From: Oscillospiraceae bacterium
Lineage (GTDB): Bacteria > Bacillota > Clostridia > Oscillospirales > Oscillospiraceae
Length of the DNA stretch: 64,000 bases
Reading direction: 5' to 3'
NCBI GenBank assembly: GCA_017416685.1
Contig: JAFQBN010000002.1
Coordinates: 264,991-328,990, forward strand
Of the stretch, positions 8,286 to 17,916 are shown one piece after another. The position numbers and the translations under genes were made by a program. The first letter of the stretch is position 1. Each line of letters starts with the position of its first letter. Under the pieces are notes generated by a model. The model did not search any database and was not told where the DNA came from. It saw nothing but the letters and a program-made list of their open reading frames with translations.

Positions 8286-10180
8286 CCTTTGGCCTCCTCC
8301 AGTTCAGCGCTCAGCCGCTCCCAGTCGCCGTACAGTTTGAGTATTTCTTCCTCCAGCGCTTCCCGCTGCTCGTAGAGTTCCTGCAGCTTGAGGTAGTCGC
8401 TGGCGGCCTGTTCGATCTGCTCGGTCAGCTCAAACATGCGCTCTTCAGCCTTGGCAACCGCGCGCTCGGCGGCGGCCACTTCTTTCTCCAGGTTTTTTGT
8501 GCCGCCGGGGCGCTTAGGCTTGTCCGGCTTTTTCTCTTTCTGTTCCGGCACGACAGGTTCAACGGCCTGCGCACATTTCGCTTTGGCCGCCAGATACTGG
8601 CGGTAGTCGCCCCGGAAGTCGGTGATGACGCCGTCCTCCAGCTCCCAGATACGGGTGGCAAAGCGGTCGATGAAGTATCGGTCGTGGGACACGAACAGCA
8701 GCACGCCGTCGTAGTCCTCCACCGCCTCCTCGATCCACTCGCGGCTGGCAATGTCAAGGTGGTTGGTAGGCTCGTCCAGAATGAGGAAGTTGATCTTCTC
8801 ATCCATCAGCATGCACAGCCGCAGGCGGCTGCGCTCGCCGCCGGACAGGACGGACACCTGCTTGAACACGTCCTCGCCCCGGAAGTTGAAGGCCGCAAGA
8901 CGGTTGCGGGCGGTCTGGGCAGTACAGTCCTGATCGTAGATCATGGTGTCCACCAGCGTTCGCTCCGGGTGATCGAATGACACCACCTGAGGCAGGTACC
9001 CAATTTTCACCGTGGGACCCATACGCAGCTTGCCGCTGTCGGGCTGTTCCTCCCCGGTGATGAGTTTAATGAGGGTGGATTTGCCCGTGCCGTTGTCGCC
9101 AATCAGGCCAATGCGCTCTCCTCCAATGATTTCAAGGTCAAGGTCGTGGAACAGATTCTTGTCGCCGTAGCCTTTGGAAAGGCCCTTTGCGGTCAGCACC
9201 TCGTCCCCATGGAACTCCCGCTGGCCGAAGCCGACCTCCAGCTTGCGGTCACGGGTGGGCTTGTCCATAGTGCGCATGCGCTCGATGCGCTTTTCCATGG
9301 ACTTGGCCCGGCGGAAAGTCTTGTCCATGCCGGAATAGGCCCACACACGCAGCTGCTCGGCAGACTTCTCCAACTGCTGGATCTTAGCCTGTTCCTTCTC
9401 ATACTGGCGCAGTTTTTCCTCATATCGCCGCTCTTTCTCCACGGCGTAGAAGGTGTAGTTCCCCTCGTAAAACTCCGCCTTGCCGTCCTGAATTTCGATG
9501 ACCCGGTTGACCACCCGGTCCAGGAAATAGCGGTCATGGGAGATGGCCAGCACCGTGCCTTTGAACCGGGACAGGTACTCCTCCAGCCACTCCACCGCAT
9601 GCAGGTCAAGGTGGTTGGTCGGCTCGTCCAGCAGCAGCACGTCGGTGTCCTCCAAAATGAGGCGGGCAAGGTTCACCCGGGTCTTTTCGCCGCCGGACAG
9701 GTCGTCAAACTGCTGCTGGCGCATAGCTTGGGGAATGGACAGGCCGTTGCACACTTTATTCTTTTGTGTCTGGGCGTCGTAGCCGCCGCCGGCCTCGAAG
9801 GCGGCGGTCAGGCTGTCGTACCGACGCAGCAGAGCCGGGTCGGTATCCTCGCTCATCCGGATGGCCAGCTCCTCCAGCTCCTGCTCCATCTGGTGCAGGC
9901 GGGCAAAGGCGGTGTCCAGTACATCCTCCACCGTGTAGCCTGCGGGGTACACGGGGATTTGGGAGATCAGGCCCAGCCGCCGTCCGGGGGCCAGCATAAC
10001 CTCACCTTCGTCCCAATCCACCTCGCCGGTCAGGATGCGGAACAGGGTGGTCTTGCCGCTGCCGTTTTTGCCCAGCAGACCCACCCGCTCCCCGGTGTCC
10101 ACCTGAAAGGTCAGTCCATCCAGTATTCTACTGCCGACCTCAAATTCCTTTACAAGGCCGGAAACTGAAATTTCGATCAT
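8282..10180 (-). CDS. ABC-F family ATPase (two ATP-binding domains, no membrane part)
   Basis: A 632-residue soluble protein with two ATP-binding cassettes joined by a charged linker. The first has Walker A GKNGSGKT at residues 37-44, signature LSGGEKTRVNLARL and LLLDEPTNHLD; the second has GDNGTGKST, LSGGERSRL and LILDEPTNHLD. A lysine/proline-rich spacer and a C-terminal coiled coil of about 80 residues follow. ABC-F proteins act on the ribosome, and some protect it from antibiotics; this one has the Uup/YdiF-like layout rather than a recognised resistance layout. The ATG at 10180 has GGAGAG 4 bases before it; a GTG six codons earlier overlaps that site. Confidence 0.95.
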   Translation of the reverse strand: MIEISVSGLVKEFEVGSRILDGLTFQVDTGERVGLLGKNGSGKTTLFRILTGEVDWDEGEVMLAPGRRLGLISQIPVYPAGYTVEDVLDTAFARLHQMEQELEELAIRMSEDTDPALLRRYDSLTAAFEAGGGYDAQTQKNKVCNGLSIPQAMRQQQFDDLSGGEKTRVNLARLILEDTDVLLLDEPTNHLDLHAVEWLEEYLSRFKGTVLAISHDRYFLDRVVNRVIEIQDGKAEFYEGNYTFYAVEKERRYEEKLRQYEKEQAKIQQLEKSAEQLRVWAYSGMDKTFRRAKSMEKRIERMRTMDKPTRDRKLEVGFGQREFHGDEVLTAKGLSKGYGDKNLFHDLDLEIIGGERIGLIGDNGTGKSTLIKLITGEEQPDSGKLRMGPTVKIGYLPQVVSFDHPERTLVDTMIYDQDCTAQTARNRLAAFNFRGEDVFKQVSVLSGGERSRLRLCMLMDEKINFLILDEPTNHLDIASREWIEEAVEDYDGVLLFVSHDRYFIDRFATRIWELEDGVITDFRGDYRQYLAAKAKCAQAVEPVVPEQKEKKPDKPKRPGGTKNLEKEVAAAERAVAKAEERMFELTEQIEQAASDYLKLQELYEQREALEEEILKLYGDWERLSAELEEAKG

Positions 10181-10209
10181 AGTTCTCTCCGTCCGCACGG
10201 GGCGGTGTA

Positions 10210-11592
10210 TCAGTTATCTTTGGTGATCTGTCTGAGATACTCTACCAGCTGCTCCATAGCCATGCCGCGGGACGCCTTGACCAGCACGGTGGTATTGGGG
10301 CGGAGCTTCTCCGCCAGCACCGGCTTTGCCGCTTCTTTATCCGGGCAGTGGATCACGTTGGCAACGCCGGTCTCCCGGGCCGCTTCGGCAATGTGGACGG
10401 ACAGTTCACCTACCGCCACAAGGCAGTCGATACCCGCCCGTCCAAGGCACTCGCCCACCTCCCGATGGAGGATGGGGGCAAGGCTGCCCAGTTCAAACAT
10501 ATCGCCCAGCACCGCCAGCTTGAATTCGCTCTTGCTGTCGGCCAGAATACCGATGGCCGCGCGCATGGATTGGGGGTTGGCGTTGTAAGTATCGTTCAGG
10601 ATGGTGATATCCTGTCCCCGGCGGATGACATCCATGCGCATTTTGGTGGGTTTGAACTGCTGGATCCCCTCCAGGATCTCGTCCGCGGTCAGGCCGAATC
10701 GCGCGCCCACCGCCGCCGCCATCAGAGAGGGATAAATCATGTGCGCACCCATGGCGGGAATGTCCAGTTCCAATTGCCCCAGGGGAGTCTGCGCCGTACA
10801 CACAGTCCGGCCGTCCACCTGCTCGGGCTGACCGGCACGCCACTGACACAGGTCGCTTTGACCGCAGCGAACGATCTCCTGCCCCACCACGATGGTGTTG
10901 AGCAGCTCGTCATCGCCGTTGAGGATGGCCACGCCGTCCGGCTTCAGACCGGTAAAAATCTCACACTTGGCTGCAAGGATCCCTTCCCGGCTGCCAAGGT
11001 TTTCAATATGGGCATCACCCACGTTGGAGATGACCGCCACGTCGGGTTTTGCAATATCGCTCAGGTAGGCGATCTCCCCCGCCTGACTCATGCCCATCTC
11101 CAGCACACAGATCTCATGGCTGCGGTCAAGGCGCAGGATGGTCAGGGGCAGACCCACCTTGTTATTGAAGTTGCCCTCGGTCTTCAGCACCCGGTACTTC
11201 ACACCCAACACCGCCGCCAGCATATCCTTGGTGGTGGTCTTGCCCACACTGCCGGTCACACCGATGACGGGGATGCTGAACCGGGCCAGATACCATGCCG
11301 CAAGGTCACGCAGGGCGCGCTGGGTGTTGGTCACCTTGATGTAGAACTTGCCGGGCAGATAGCTGTCCCGCTCCCGGGCGGTAAAACAGCCGGCGGCGCC
11401 GGCCTCCAGCGCGGAGTTGATATAGGCGTGACCGTCAAACCGCTCGCCGCTCAGGGGCAGAAAGACCGAGCCGGGATGGATATTCCGGCTGTCGGTGTCC
11501 AGACTGTCCACCGTAACATCCAGATTGTCAAAGCTGCCCAGCAAAGTGCCGTTTACCGCCTGCAGCAGATCACGCAGAGTCAGAGCTTCCAT
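10210..11592 (-). CDS. murF: UDP-N-acetylmuramoyl-tripeptide--D-alanyl-D-alanine ligase
   Basis: Adds the D-Ala-D-Ala dipeptide to the UDP-MurNAc-tripeptide, completing the cytoplasmic peptidoglycan precursor. The Mur ligase ATP loop GVTGSVGKTTTKDML spans residues 111-125, and the NDTYNANPQSM segment of MurF enzymes is present. The start at 11592 lies one base after the ddl stop with AAAGGA upstream; a longer reading into ddl is unlikely. The 460-residue length is normal. Pairing with ddl is functional: Ddl makes the dipeptide that MurF uses. Confidence 0.97.
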   Translation of the reverse strand: MEALTLRDLLQAVNGTLLGSFDNLDVTVDSLDTDSRNIHPGSVFLPLSGERFDGHAYINSALEAGAAGCFTARERDSYLPGKFYIKVTNTQRALRDLAAWYLARFSIPVIGVTGSVGKTTTKDMLAAVLGVKYRVLKTEGNFNNKVGLPLTILRLDRSHEICVLEMGMSQAGEIAYLSDIAKPDVAVISNVGDAHIENLGSREGILAAKCEIFTGLKPDGVAILNGDDELLNTIVVGQEIVRCGQSDLCQWRAGQPEQVDGRTVCTAQTPLGQLELDIPAMGAHMIYPSLMAAAVGARFGLTADEILEGIQQFKPTKMRMDVIRRGQDITILNDTYNANPQSMRAAIGILADSKSEFKLAVLGDMFELGSLAPILHREVGECLGRAGIDCLVAVGELSVHIAEAARETGVANVIHCPDKEAAKPVLAEKLRPNTTVLVKASRGMAMEQLVEYLRQITKDN

Positions 11593-11593
11593 A

Positions 11594-12655
11594 TTACAGT
11601 CCTTTCTTCCGGGCATCCAGCGAGGCGTGGATGATCCGCTCGCACAGCTCCCCGTAGCCGATTCCAACAGCCGCCGCCTCCTGCGGGACCAGACTGGTGG
11701 GTGTCATACCGGGCAGGGTGTTGATCTCAAGGAAATAGGCCGTTCCGTCCGGGGTAATGATATAGTCCGCGCGGGAATAGACCGCCAAACCCAACGTGTT
11801 GAATACAGCCTTGGCCGAGGCGGCCATGCGCTCCTGCCACGCATCGGGGATGTCCGCGGGACAGACCTCTTCCGTAGCACCGGCCTGATACTTGTTGGCA
11901 TAGTCATAGAAGCCGGCCTTGGGGATGATCTCGATTGCGGGCAGTGCCTCCCCCTCCAAAACGGCGATGGAGAACTCACGACCCTTGACAAACTGCTCCA
12001 GCACCGTGCGGCCGCCCAGCTTGCGGCTTTCCTGCAGTGCGTTCAGCAGTTCCTCTTTGGTGTTGGCAATGTACACGCCGATGGAAGAACCGCTGTCCAG
12101 CGGTTTGACTACCACGGGCAGTTGGGTGCGATCGGCGATGGCGTGCAAATCTTCGGCAGAGCAGTCAACCGTTTCCCACTTTGGAGTGACCACATCGGGG
12201 TGACCCAGCACCAGCCGCTTGGTCATGTCCTTATCCAGCGCCAGCGCGCTGGACAGATAGCCCGAGCCGGTATAGGGAATGCCCAGCAGATCCAGTGCCG
12301 CCTGCACACGGCCGTCCTCACCACACACGCCATGCAGGGCAAGGAACACGATATCCGCCATGGCGCACACGTCCAGCACGCCGGGACCAAACTGGCTGGC
12401 AGATCGGTCCTGACGGGATGCCTTCACCACATCAAGGTCAGGAGCCTGAGCGGACACCTTGCAGAAGGACTCGGGAATGGGCGCATCGAACAGCTGGGCA
12501 GGCTCGGTAACACCGCGGCCCTCCATACCGAAATACAGGTCCACCAGCGCCACGCTGTGACCCCGCTGGCGCAGGGCGCGGCACACCATGGAGCCGGAGC
12601 TGAGGGACACGTTGCGCTCAGGACTCAGGCCGCCGGACAAAACAACAATTTTCAT
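11594..12655 (-). CDS. ddl: D-alanine--D-alanine ligase
   Basis: ATP-grasp ligase that forms D-Ala-D-Ala for MurF, encoded immediately downstream. Recognised by LHGVCGEDGRVQ, VVKPLDSGSSIGV and the metal site EINTLPGMTPTSL. Residues 1-353 cover all three ATP-grasp subdomains. The ATG at 12655 is 6 bases from GAGGTG; an in-frame GTG three codons upstream would itself overlap that site. The GMTP near the C-terminus and ALHGVCGED fit a normal D-Ala enzyme rather than a D-Ala-D-Lac one, though active-site Tyr/Phe placement was not modelled. It is the first gene of a ten-gene operon. Confidence 0.96.
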   Translation of the reverse strand: MKIVVLSGGLSPERNVSLSSGSMVCRALRQRGHSVALVDLYFGMEGRGVTEPAQLFDAPIPESFCKVSAQAPDLDVVKASRQDRSASQFGPGVLDVCAMADIVFLALHGVCGEDGRVQAALDLLGIPYTGSGYLSSALALDKDMTKRLVLGHPDVVTPKWETVDCSAEDLHAIADRTQLPVVVKPLDSGSSIGVYIANTKEELLNALQESRKLGGRTVLEQFVKGREFSIAVLEGEALPAIEIIPKAGFYDYANKYQAGATEEVCPADIPDAWQERMAASAKAVFNTLGLAVYSRADYIITPDGTAYFLEINTLPGMTPTSLVPQEAAAVGIGYGELCERIIHASLDARKKGL

Positions 12656-12708
12656 ATCAAACACCTCTGTGTAGGGTATTGTGTTTCAAGTGTATACGCT
12701 AACAAGTT

Positions 12709-12737
12709 ATTTTAACACATCTAAATAAAATACTCAA
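12709..12737 (-). promoter_or_regulatory. Promoter for ddl operon
   Basis: TTGAGT, 17 bases, TAAAAT on the minus strand, about 55 bases before the ddl start. Sigma-A-like. Confidence 0.65.
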
Positions 12738-12753
12738 TGGTATTTCTCCCTTT

Positions 12754-12786
12754 TGCGCGGTTTTTCCCGGATAAATCCGCCGCGCA
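12754..12786. other. Stem-loop in the ddl / cysteine-rich gene spacer
   Basis: Arms TGCGCGG and CCGCGCA enclose a second hairpin CGGAT/ATCCG. The spacer from 12656 to 12894 holds otherwise only the ddl promoter and a possible CATAgaaT -10 for the plus-strand gene. No T run on either side, so terminator function is unlikely; an operator is possible. Confidence 0.4.
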
Positions 12787-12894
12787 TCCACACACCAATT
12801 TCTCCCCCCGTCATAGAATGATTTGGAAGCGATACCATCGCGCCAGTCTTGTGCAGAGGGTATCAGACCCAAACAAAATCGGGAGGTATGTATT

Positions 12895-13716
12895 ATGCCT
12901 GAAAAGGTCATGCCCGGCCCCGTGGCTGAAGATGTCAGCATCCGGGAGGCTGTGTGCACACACACCAAGAAGATTTTCGACTCCTGCCGTGACAAGGACT
13001 GCATCGAGGACCTGCGGGTCTATCCCACCGTCACGTCCCAGGAAGTTCTGTCCCAGGCCATGTCCATCAAGCCCGGACGGGCGGAGCTGCTTTACACCTA
13101 CATCGATGTGGAACCGGTAGGCTTTAACCGCGGGTTCTACACTGTGGATGCGCGCTTTTTCTACCGGGTGACCGCCTGTGCCTTTGTGGGAACGGCCCGG
13201 CCGGTGGAACTGAGCGGCCTTGCAGTATTTGACAAGCGGGTCATCCTCTTCGGCAGCGAGGGCGGCGCCAAGATGTTCTCCTCCGCCCCCTGCGGTATGC
13301 AGGACTGCACTGTCGCCTGTGGCTGCCAGCTGCCCACCGCCGTAGTGGAGGCTGTGGACCCCATTCTGCTGAATATGAAGGTGACCGAAGCCTGCAGCTG
13401 TCCCACCTGTGACTGCGTCCCCACCGACATTCCCGCCTGTGTCAGCGCCGCCTTCGACAGCGCGCTGGTCACCAGCAGCGAGGGTCGGCGGATGTACGTG
13501 TCCCTGGGTCAGTTCTCCATCATCCGCATGGAGCGGGATGCCCAGCTGCTCATGCCCGTCTACGACTACTGCATGCCCGACAAGGAGTGCGCCTGCGGCG
13601 ACGGCGACTGCGGCTGCGACGACCCCTGCGAGGTGTTCCGGCAGGTCAAGTTTCCTGTGGATGAGTTCTTCCCGCCCAATACCAGCTGTTCCTGCAGCGA
13701 CGGCTATCACCGCTGA
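12895..13716 (+). CDS. Cysteine-rich protein of unknown function
   Basis: A 273-residue protein with about 21 cysteines and no signal peptide or membrane helix. Notable elements are DSCRDKDCIEDLRVYP near residue 30 and cysteine-dense patches APCGMQDCTVACGCQ, ACSCPTCDC and ECACGDGDCGCDDPC toward the C-terminus. The start follows GGGAGG by 8 bases. I recall similar hypothetical proteins in Clostridia but no tested function. Cysteine clustering and a possible mother-cell type -10 (CATAgaaT, 12812-12819) suggest a spore-coat or metal-related structural role; this is inference. Transcription is isolated and ends at a clear terminator. Confidence 0.8.
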   Translation: MPEKVMPGPVAEDVSIREAVCTHTKKIFDSCRDKDCIEDLRVYPTVTSQEVLSQAMSIKPGRAELLYTYIDVEPVGFNRGFYTVDARFFYRVTACAFVGTARPVELSGLAVFDKRVILFGSEGGAKMFSSAPCGMQDCTVACGCQLPTAVVEAVDPILLNMKVTEACSCPTCDCVPTDIPACVSAAFDSALVTSSEGRRMYVSLGQFSIIRMERDAQLLMPVYDYCMPDKECACGDGDCGCDDPCEVFRQVKFPVDEFFPPNTSCSCSDGYHR

Positions 13717-13731
13717 ATTTTTCTCTCTTTT

Positions 13732-13757
13732 CCCGCCCAAATTTGGGCGGGTTTTTT
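13732..13757 (+). terminator. Terminator of cysteine-rich gene
   Basis: Perfect palindrome CCCGCCCAAA/TTTGGGCGGG followed by TTTTTT, 15 bases after the stop. Confidence 0.9.
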
Positions 13758-13768
13758 ATTGCTTCCCC

Positions 13769-13797
13769 TTGTTAATTCTTCGTTTTTGGCTTATAAT
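13769..13797 (+). promoter_or_regulatory. Promoter for DUF4364 gene
   Basis: TTGTTA, 17-base spacer, TATAAT, about 30 bases before the ATG. Strong sigma-A-like match. Confidence 0.8.
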
Positions 13798-13827
13798 GTA
13801 CAAAACCCCTATGCAAGGAGGCCCACC

Positions 13828-14361
13828 ATGACCAATCCCGGCTACATCCAAACCGACCTGGACCTGAAATTTCTGGTCCTTTACATTATGAACCGCGTTG
13901 CCGCCCCCGTTTCCCCTGACCAGCTGCTGGAGCTGTGTCTGTGCGATGAGGGCGTGAACTACTTCAATTTCCAGCAGGCGGCTGCCCATCTGGTGGAAAC
14001 GGAGCATCTCACTTTTGACAACAACCGCTACGCCATTACGGAAAAAGGCCGCCGCAACAGCTACATCTGCGAAAGCAGCCTGCCCTTCTCCGTCCGCCGC
14101 CGCTGCGACAAGAACCTGTCCGTTCTTAACGCCCAGCTGCGCCGGGATGCCCAGGTGCAAAGCAGTGTGACCGAACGGGAGGACGGCACCTACACCGTGG
14201 CGCTGCAGCTCAATGACGACGCCGGCACTCTGCTGAAGCTGGAACTGCTCACCCCCTCCCACACCCAGGCCCATCACCTGGCCCAGCAGTTCAACGCCCA
14301 CCCTGAGCAGGTGTACAACGGTGTGGTCAACGCCCTGCTGTCCGACTTTCAGGATGAATAA
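13828..14361 (+). CDS. DUF4364 family protein (winged-helix type)
   Basis: A 177-residue protein matching the clostridial DUF4364 family, in which the first 80 residues resemble a winged-helix DNA-binding domain (LKFLVLYIMN, then NYFNFQQAAAHLVE, then the YAITEKGRR wing), followed by an alpha/beta domain. No ligand or target is known to me. It has its own near-consensus promoter, an AAGGAGG site 7 bases before the ATG and a terminator behind it, so it is a single-gene unit. A regulator role is inferred from the fold. Confidence 0.85.
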   Translation: MTNPGYIQTDLDLKFLVLYIMNRVAAPVSPDQLLELCLCDEGVNYFNFQQAAAHLVETEHLTFDNNRYAITEKGRRNSYICESSLPFSVRRRCDKNLSVLNAQLRRDAQVQSSVTEREDGTYTVALQLNDDAGTLLKLELLTPSHTQAHHLAQQFNAHPEQVYNGVVNALLSDFQDE

Positions 14362-14366
14362 GCAGT

Positions 14367-14407
14367 AAAAAGTACCCTGTCCTTGACGGACAGGGTACTT
14401 TTTTATT
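14367..14407. terminator. Bidirectional terminator between DUF4364 gene and dnaE
   Basis: Arms AAGTACCCTGTCC and GGACAGGGTACTT around a 5-base loop, with A/T runs on both sides, shared by converging genes. Confidence 0.9.
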
Positions 14408-17400
14408 TTACGACTACGTTTTCCCCGCCGAGGATCTCCTGCATCTCCTTCACCAGCGAGGGGTGAATGACACATGGCGTTCCCATACGGGTCCCGGTAT
14501 CGGCAAAGTACAGGATAGCCTGTCCCGCGCCCGGGAACATGGACAGCACCAGTTTGACTTTGCGCAGGCGGGGGTCCTCCCGGTCAGGCAGCTTCAGATA
14601 CAGCTTGCTGCCCACAGGTCTGGGCTGCTCCGGCGCGGGTCGAACCTGCTCCGCCTCCTGATCCAGATCGCCGATGGGCCGCAGGGTGTCGCACAGGATC
14701 TGCGGTTCTTTCTCGTCCCGGACAGACAGGCGGCCGGATACGATGACAGGACTGTTCTCCCGGATATAGTTGCCACTTTCACCCAGAGTCCGGGCAAAAA
14801 CCAGCAGCTCCATAGAGCCGGTATCGTCCTCCAGCGTCACATAGGCCATAAGGGTGTTGTTGCGGGTCGTTTTGGTCTTGTAGCGGGAGATGATACCCGC
14901 CACGGTGACCTTCTGCTCGTCCCGATAGGTGACAGGCCCCTCCTCCCGCTTGAAGTCGGCAAGGATAGAGCCGATGGATACCGCGCCCCGGCGGCGGGCC
15001 GCCTGCCGATAGGCGTCCATAGGGTGACCGCTGAGATAGAGGCCCGTGGTCTCCTTCTCCATGGCCATCAGCTCCTGAGGCGAGAACTCCGGCAGGTCAG
15101 GCAGCTGCAGGGTCACGGGGGCGGTCTCCTCCTCCGCAGATGCCATGCCGAACAGATCCAGCTGCCCCTCCAGATTGCGTTTGCGGGCGGCGGCAATGCC
15201 ATCCAGCACCTGGCCGAATACCGCCAGCAGCTGGGAGCGCTTATACCCCATGCTGTCAAAGGCACCGCAGCGGATCAGATTTTCCACCACACGGCGGTTC
15301 AGATCCACGAACATTCGCTCGCAGAAGTCCACAAAATCTGTAAAGGGACCGTTCTTTACACGTTCTGCAAGCAGAGCATCTACAGCACCAACGCCCACGC
15401 CTTTCACCGCCGCAAGGCCAAAGCGCAGGTTTTCGCCGGACACGGTAAAGCTTGTGCCGGACTCATTCACGTCGGGGGGCAGCAGCGCGATACCACAGTT
15501 CTTGCATTCGCCGATATATTCGGCCACCTTGTCCTGATCGTCCAGCACAGAGGTCAGCAGGGCCGCCATATACTGGCGTGGATAGTGGCACTTAAACCAC
15601 GCGGTCTGATAGGCTACCACGGCATAGGACACGGCGTGGGCCTTGTTGAACGCATAGCTTGCAAAGTCCAGGATCTCATCATAAATGGACTGGGCAACTT
15701 CTTCGGGAATGCCGTGGGCCACACAGCCGGTGATGTTGCGCTCCGGGTCGCCGTGGAGGAAGGACTCCCGCTCCCGGATGATGTCTTTTTCCTTCTTCTT
15801 GGACATGGCCCGGCGCACCATATCGGCCTGACCAAGGGAATAACCCGCCAGACGGCGGAAGATCTCGATGACCTGCTCCTGATAGACGATGCAGCCGTAG
15901 GTAACGGACAGGATCGGCTCCAGCAGCGGGTGCTTGTAGCGCACCAGCTTTGGGTCCTGGGCGCAGGCAATAAACCGCGGTATGGAGTCCATGGGGCCGG
16001 GCCGGTAGAGGGCGATGATAGCGGTGATATCCTCCACGCTCTTGGGCTTGAGTCCCACACACACCCCGGTCATGCCGGCGGATTCCATCTGGAACACGCC
16101 GCTGGTGCGGCCCTCGCACAGCATCTTATAGACCTCCGGGTCGTTGTCCGGGATATCGGCAATGGAGAAGTCCGGCTGTTCCTGCCGCACCAGCTCCACC
16201 GCATCGTCCAGAATGGTCAGGTTGCGCAGGCCGAGAAAGTCCATCTTCAAAAGACCCAGTTCTTCCAGTGTGACCATGGTGTACTGGGTCACCGCCAAAT
16301 CGTCGTTGGTGGCAAGGGGAACGTACTCGTACACCGGCTTTTTGGTGATGACCACGCCGGCGGCATGGGTGGAGGAGTTGCGCGGCATACCCTCCAGCTT
16401 GCGGGCGGTGTCCACCAGCTTGCGGACGGTGTCATTTTCGTCGTAGAGTTCCCTGAACGGTTTGGACAGCTCCAGCGCCTTGTCAAGGGTCATGTCCAGA
16501 GCAAAGGGCACCTGCTTGGCGATATTGTCCACCTCGGCATAGGGCAGGTTCAGCACCCGGCCCACGTCCCGGATGGCCGCTTTGGCCTTCATGGTGCCAA
16601 AGGTGACGATCTGGGCCACGTGGTCCTCCCCGTACTTGCGGGAGACATAGTCGATCACATCCTGACGGCGGCGGATGCAGAAGTCAATATCAATATCGGG
16701 CATGGTCACGCGCTCGGGGTTCAGGAAACGTTCGAAGTACAGACTGTACTTCAGCGGGTCGATATCGGTGATGTTCAGGCAGTAGGACACCATAGAGCCG
16801 GCGGCAGAGCCGCGGCCGGGACCCACGGGGATACCGTGGCTCTTGGCGTAGCCGATGAAGTCGGACACGATGAGGAAGTAGTCCACAAACCCCATCTGCT
16901 CAATGACGCCCATCTCGTACTCCAGCTGTTTGCGGTTCTCCTGCGTGCCGTTGGGATAGCGCCAGTCAAACCCCTTGCGGCACAGGTACTTAAAGTACTC
17001 CGTAGCGTTGTCCCAACCCTCGGGCAGCTTGAACTCGGGCAGATGGTAGTGACCGAACTCAAAGTCCATATTGCACAGTTGGGCGATTTTCGCGGTATTT
17101 TCAATGGCCTCGGGATATTGGGGGAACAGGTCCAGCATCTCCTGCTCGCTCTTGATGTAAAACTCCTCTGTCTCAAACTTCATGCGGCCGGGGTCGTCCA
17201 GGGTTTTGCCCATCTGGATGCACATAAGGATGTCCTGAGTCTCGGCATCCTCACGGGTCAGGTAGTGGGCATCGTTGGTGGCGATGATGGGGATGCCCGT
17301 TTCCTCATGCAGGCGAATGATGCCCGCATTGACCTGCCGCTGGGAGGGAATGCCGTGGTCCTGCAGCTCCAGATAGTAACCATCCTCACCAAAAATATCC

Positions 17401-17885
17401 CGCATTTCCAGCGCATGAACCTTGGCTCCTTCGTAGTCATTTGCCAGCAGGCGGCGGGGGATCTCACCGCCCAGACAGGCCGAGCAGGCGATCAGGCCTG
17501 CGCTGTGCGCGCGCAGCATGTCCATATCCACACGGGGCTTGATGTAAAACCCCTCGGTAAAGGCACAGGACACCATGTAGGACAGGTTGCGATACCCCTC
17601 CTCATTGCGGCACAGCAGCACCAGGTGGCGGGCCTCGCTGTCCAGCTCATGGACCTTGTCAAACCGGGTGCGGGGAGCCACATAGACCTCGCAGCCGATA
17701 ATAGGCTTGATGTCCGCCTTTTTACAGGCGCGGTAGAAGTCGATAGCGCCGAACATTACGCCGTGGTCGGTGATGGCCACAGCGGTCTGTCCCAGCTCTT
17801 TTACCCGCTCCACCAGCTTGGAGATACGGCATGCGCCGTCCAGCAGGGAGTACTCCGTATGCAGATGTAAGTGGACAAAGGACAT
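14403..17885 (-). CDS. dnaE: DNA polymerase III alpha subunit, DnaE type
   Basis: Replicative-type polymerase of about 1160 residues. The N-terminal PHP domain has HLHLHTEYSLLDG, AITDHGVMFG and TNDAHYL, so metal ligands look retained. The palm carries GPGRGSAAGS and MPDIDIDF with its catalytic aspartates, followed by fingers, a helix-hairpin-helix region and an OB-fold near residue 990 (VTVAGIISRY). In Gram-positives DnaE works beside PolC, extending primers on the lagging strand. I chose the ATG at 17885, 6 bases after GGTGA; a GTG three codons upstream is possible. It ends at a bidirectional terminator. Confidence 0.97.
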   Translation of the reverse strand: MSFVHLHLHTEYSLLDGACRISKLVERVKELGQTAVAITDHGVMFGAIDFYRACKKADIKPIIGCEVYVAPRTRFDKVHELDSEARHLVLLCRNEEGYRNLSYMVSCAFTEGFYIKPRVDMDMLRAHSAGLIACSACLGGEIPRRLLANDYEGAKVHALEMRDIFGEDGYYLELQDHGIPSQRQVNAGIIRLHEETGIPIIATNDAHYLTREDAETQDILMCIQMGKTLDDPGRMKFETEEFYIKSEQEMLDLFPQYPEAIENTAKIAQLCNMDFEFGHYHLPEFKLPEGWDNATEYFKYLCRKGFDWRYPNGTQENRKQLEYEMGVIEQMGFVDYFLIVSDFIGYAKSHGIPVGPGRGSAAGSMVSYCLNITDIDPLKYSLYFERFLNPERVTMPDIDIDFCIRRRQDVIDYVSRKYGEDHVAQIVTFGTMKAKAAIRDVGRVLNLPYAEVDNIAKQVPFALDMTLDKALELSKPFRELYDENDTVRKLVDTARKLEGMPRNSSTHAAGVVITKKPVYEYVPLATNDDLAVTQYTMVTLEELGLLKMDFLGLRNLTILDDAVELVRQEQPDFSIADIPDNDPEVYKMLCEGRTSGVFQMESAGMTGVCVGLKPKSVEDITAIIALYRPGPMDSIPRFIACAQDPKLVRYKHPLLEPILSVTYGCIVYQEQVIEIFRRLAGYSLGQADMVRRAMSKKKEKDIIRERESFLHGDPERNITGCVAHGIPEEVAQSIYDEILDFASYAFNKAHAVSYAVVAYQTAWFKCHYPRQYMAALLTSVLDDQDKVAEYIGECKNCGIALLPPDVNESGTSFTVSGENLRFGLAAVKGVGVGAVDALLAERVKNGPFTDFVDFCERMFVDLNRRVVENLIRCGAFDSMGYKRSQLLAVFGQVLDGIAAARKRNLEGQLDLFGMASAEEETAPVTLQLPDLPEFSPQELMAMEKETTGLYLSGHPMDAYRQAARRRGAVSIGSILADFKREEGPVTYRDEQKVTVAGIISRYKTKTTRNNTLMAYVTLEDDTGSMELLVFARTLGESGNYIRENSPVIVSGRLSVRDEKEPQILCDTLRPIGDLDQEAEQVRPAPEQPRPVGSKLYLKLPDREDPRLRKVKLVLSMFPGAGQAILYFADTGTRMGTPCVIHPSLVKEMQEILGGENVVVK

Positions 17886-17916
17886 ATTGCTCACCCAACT
17901 TTTCTGTTTCGTTCAA

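Noticed and set aside
8282-10180. Antibiotic-resistance ABC-F protein
   Set aside because: Domain layout with a C-terminal coiled coil is that of housekeeping Uup/YdiF-like proteins; no resistance-type linker could be recognised.
14463-17870. A long plus-strand frame opposite dnaE
   Set aside because: No recognisable motifs; dnaE on the minus strand has all polymerase motifs.
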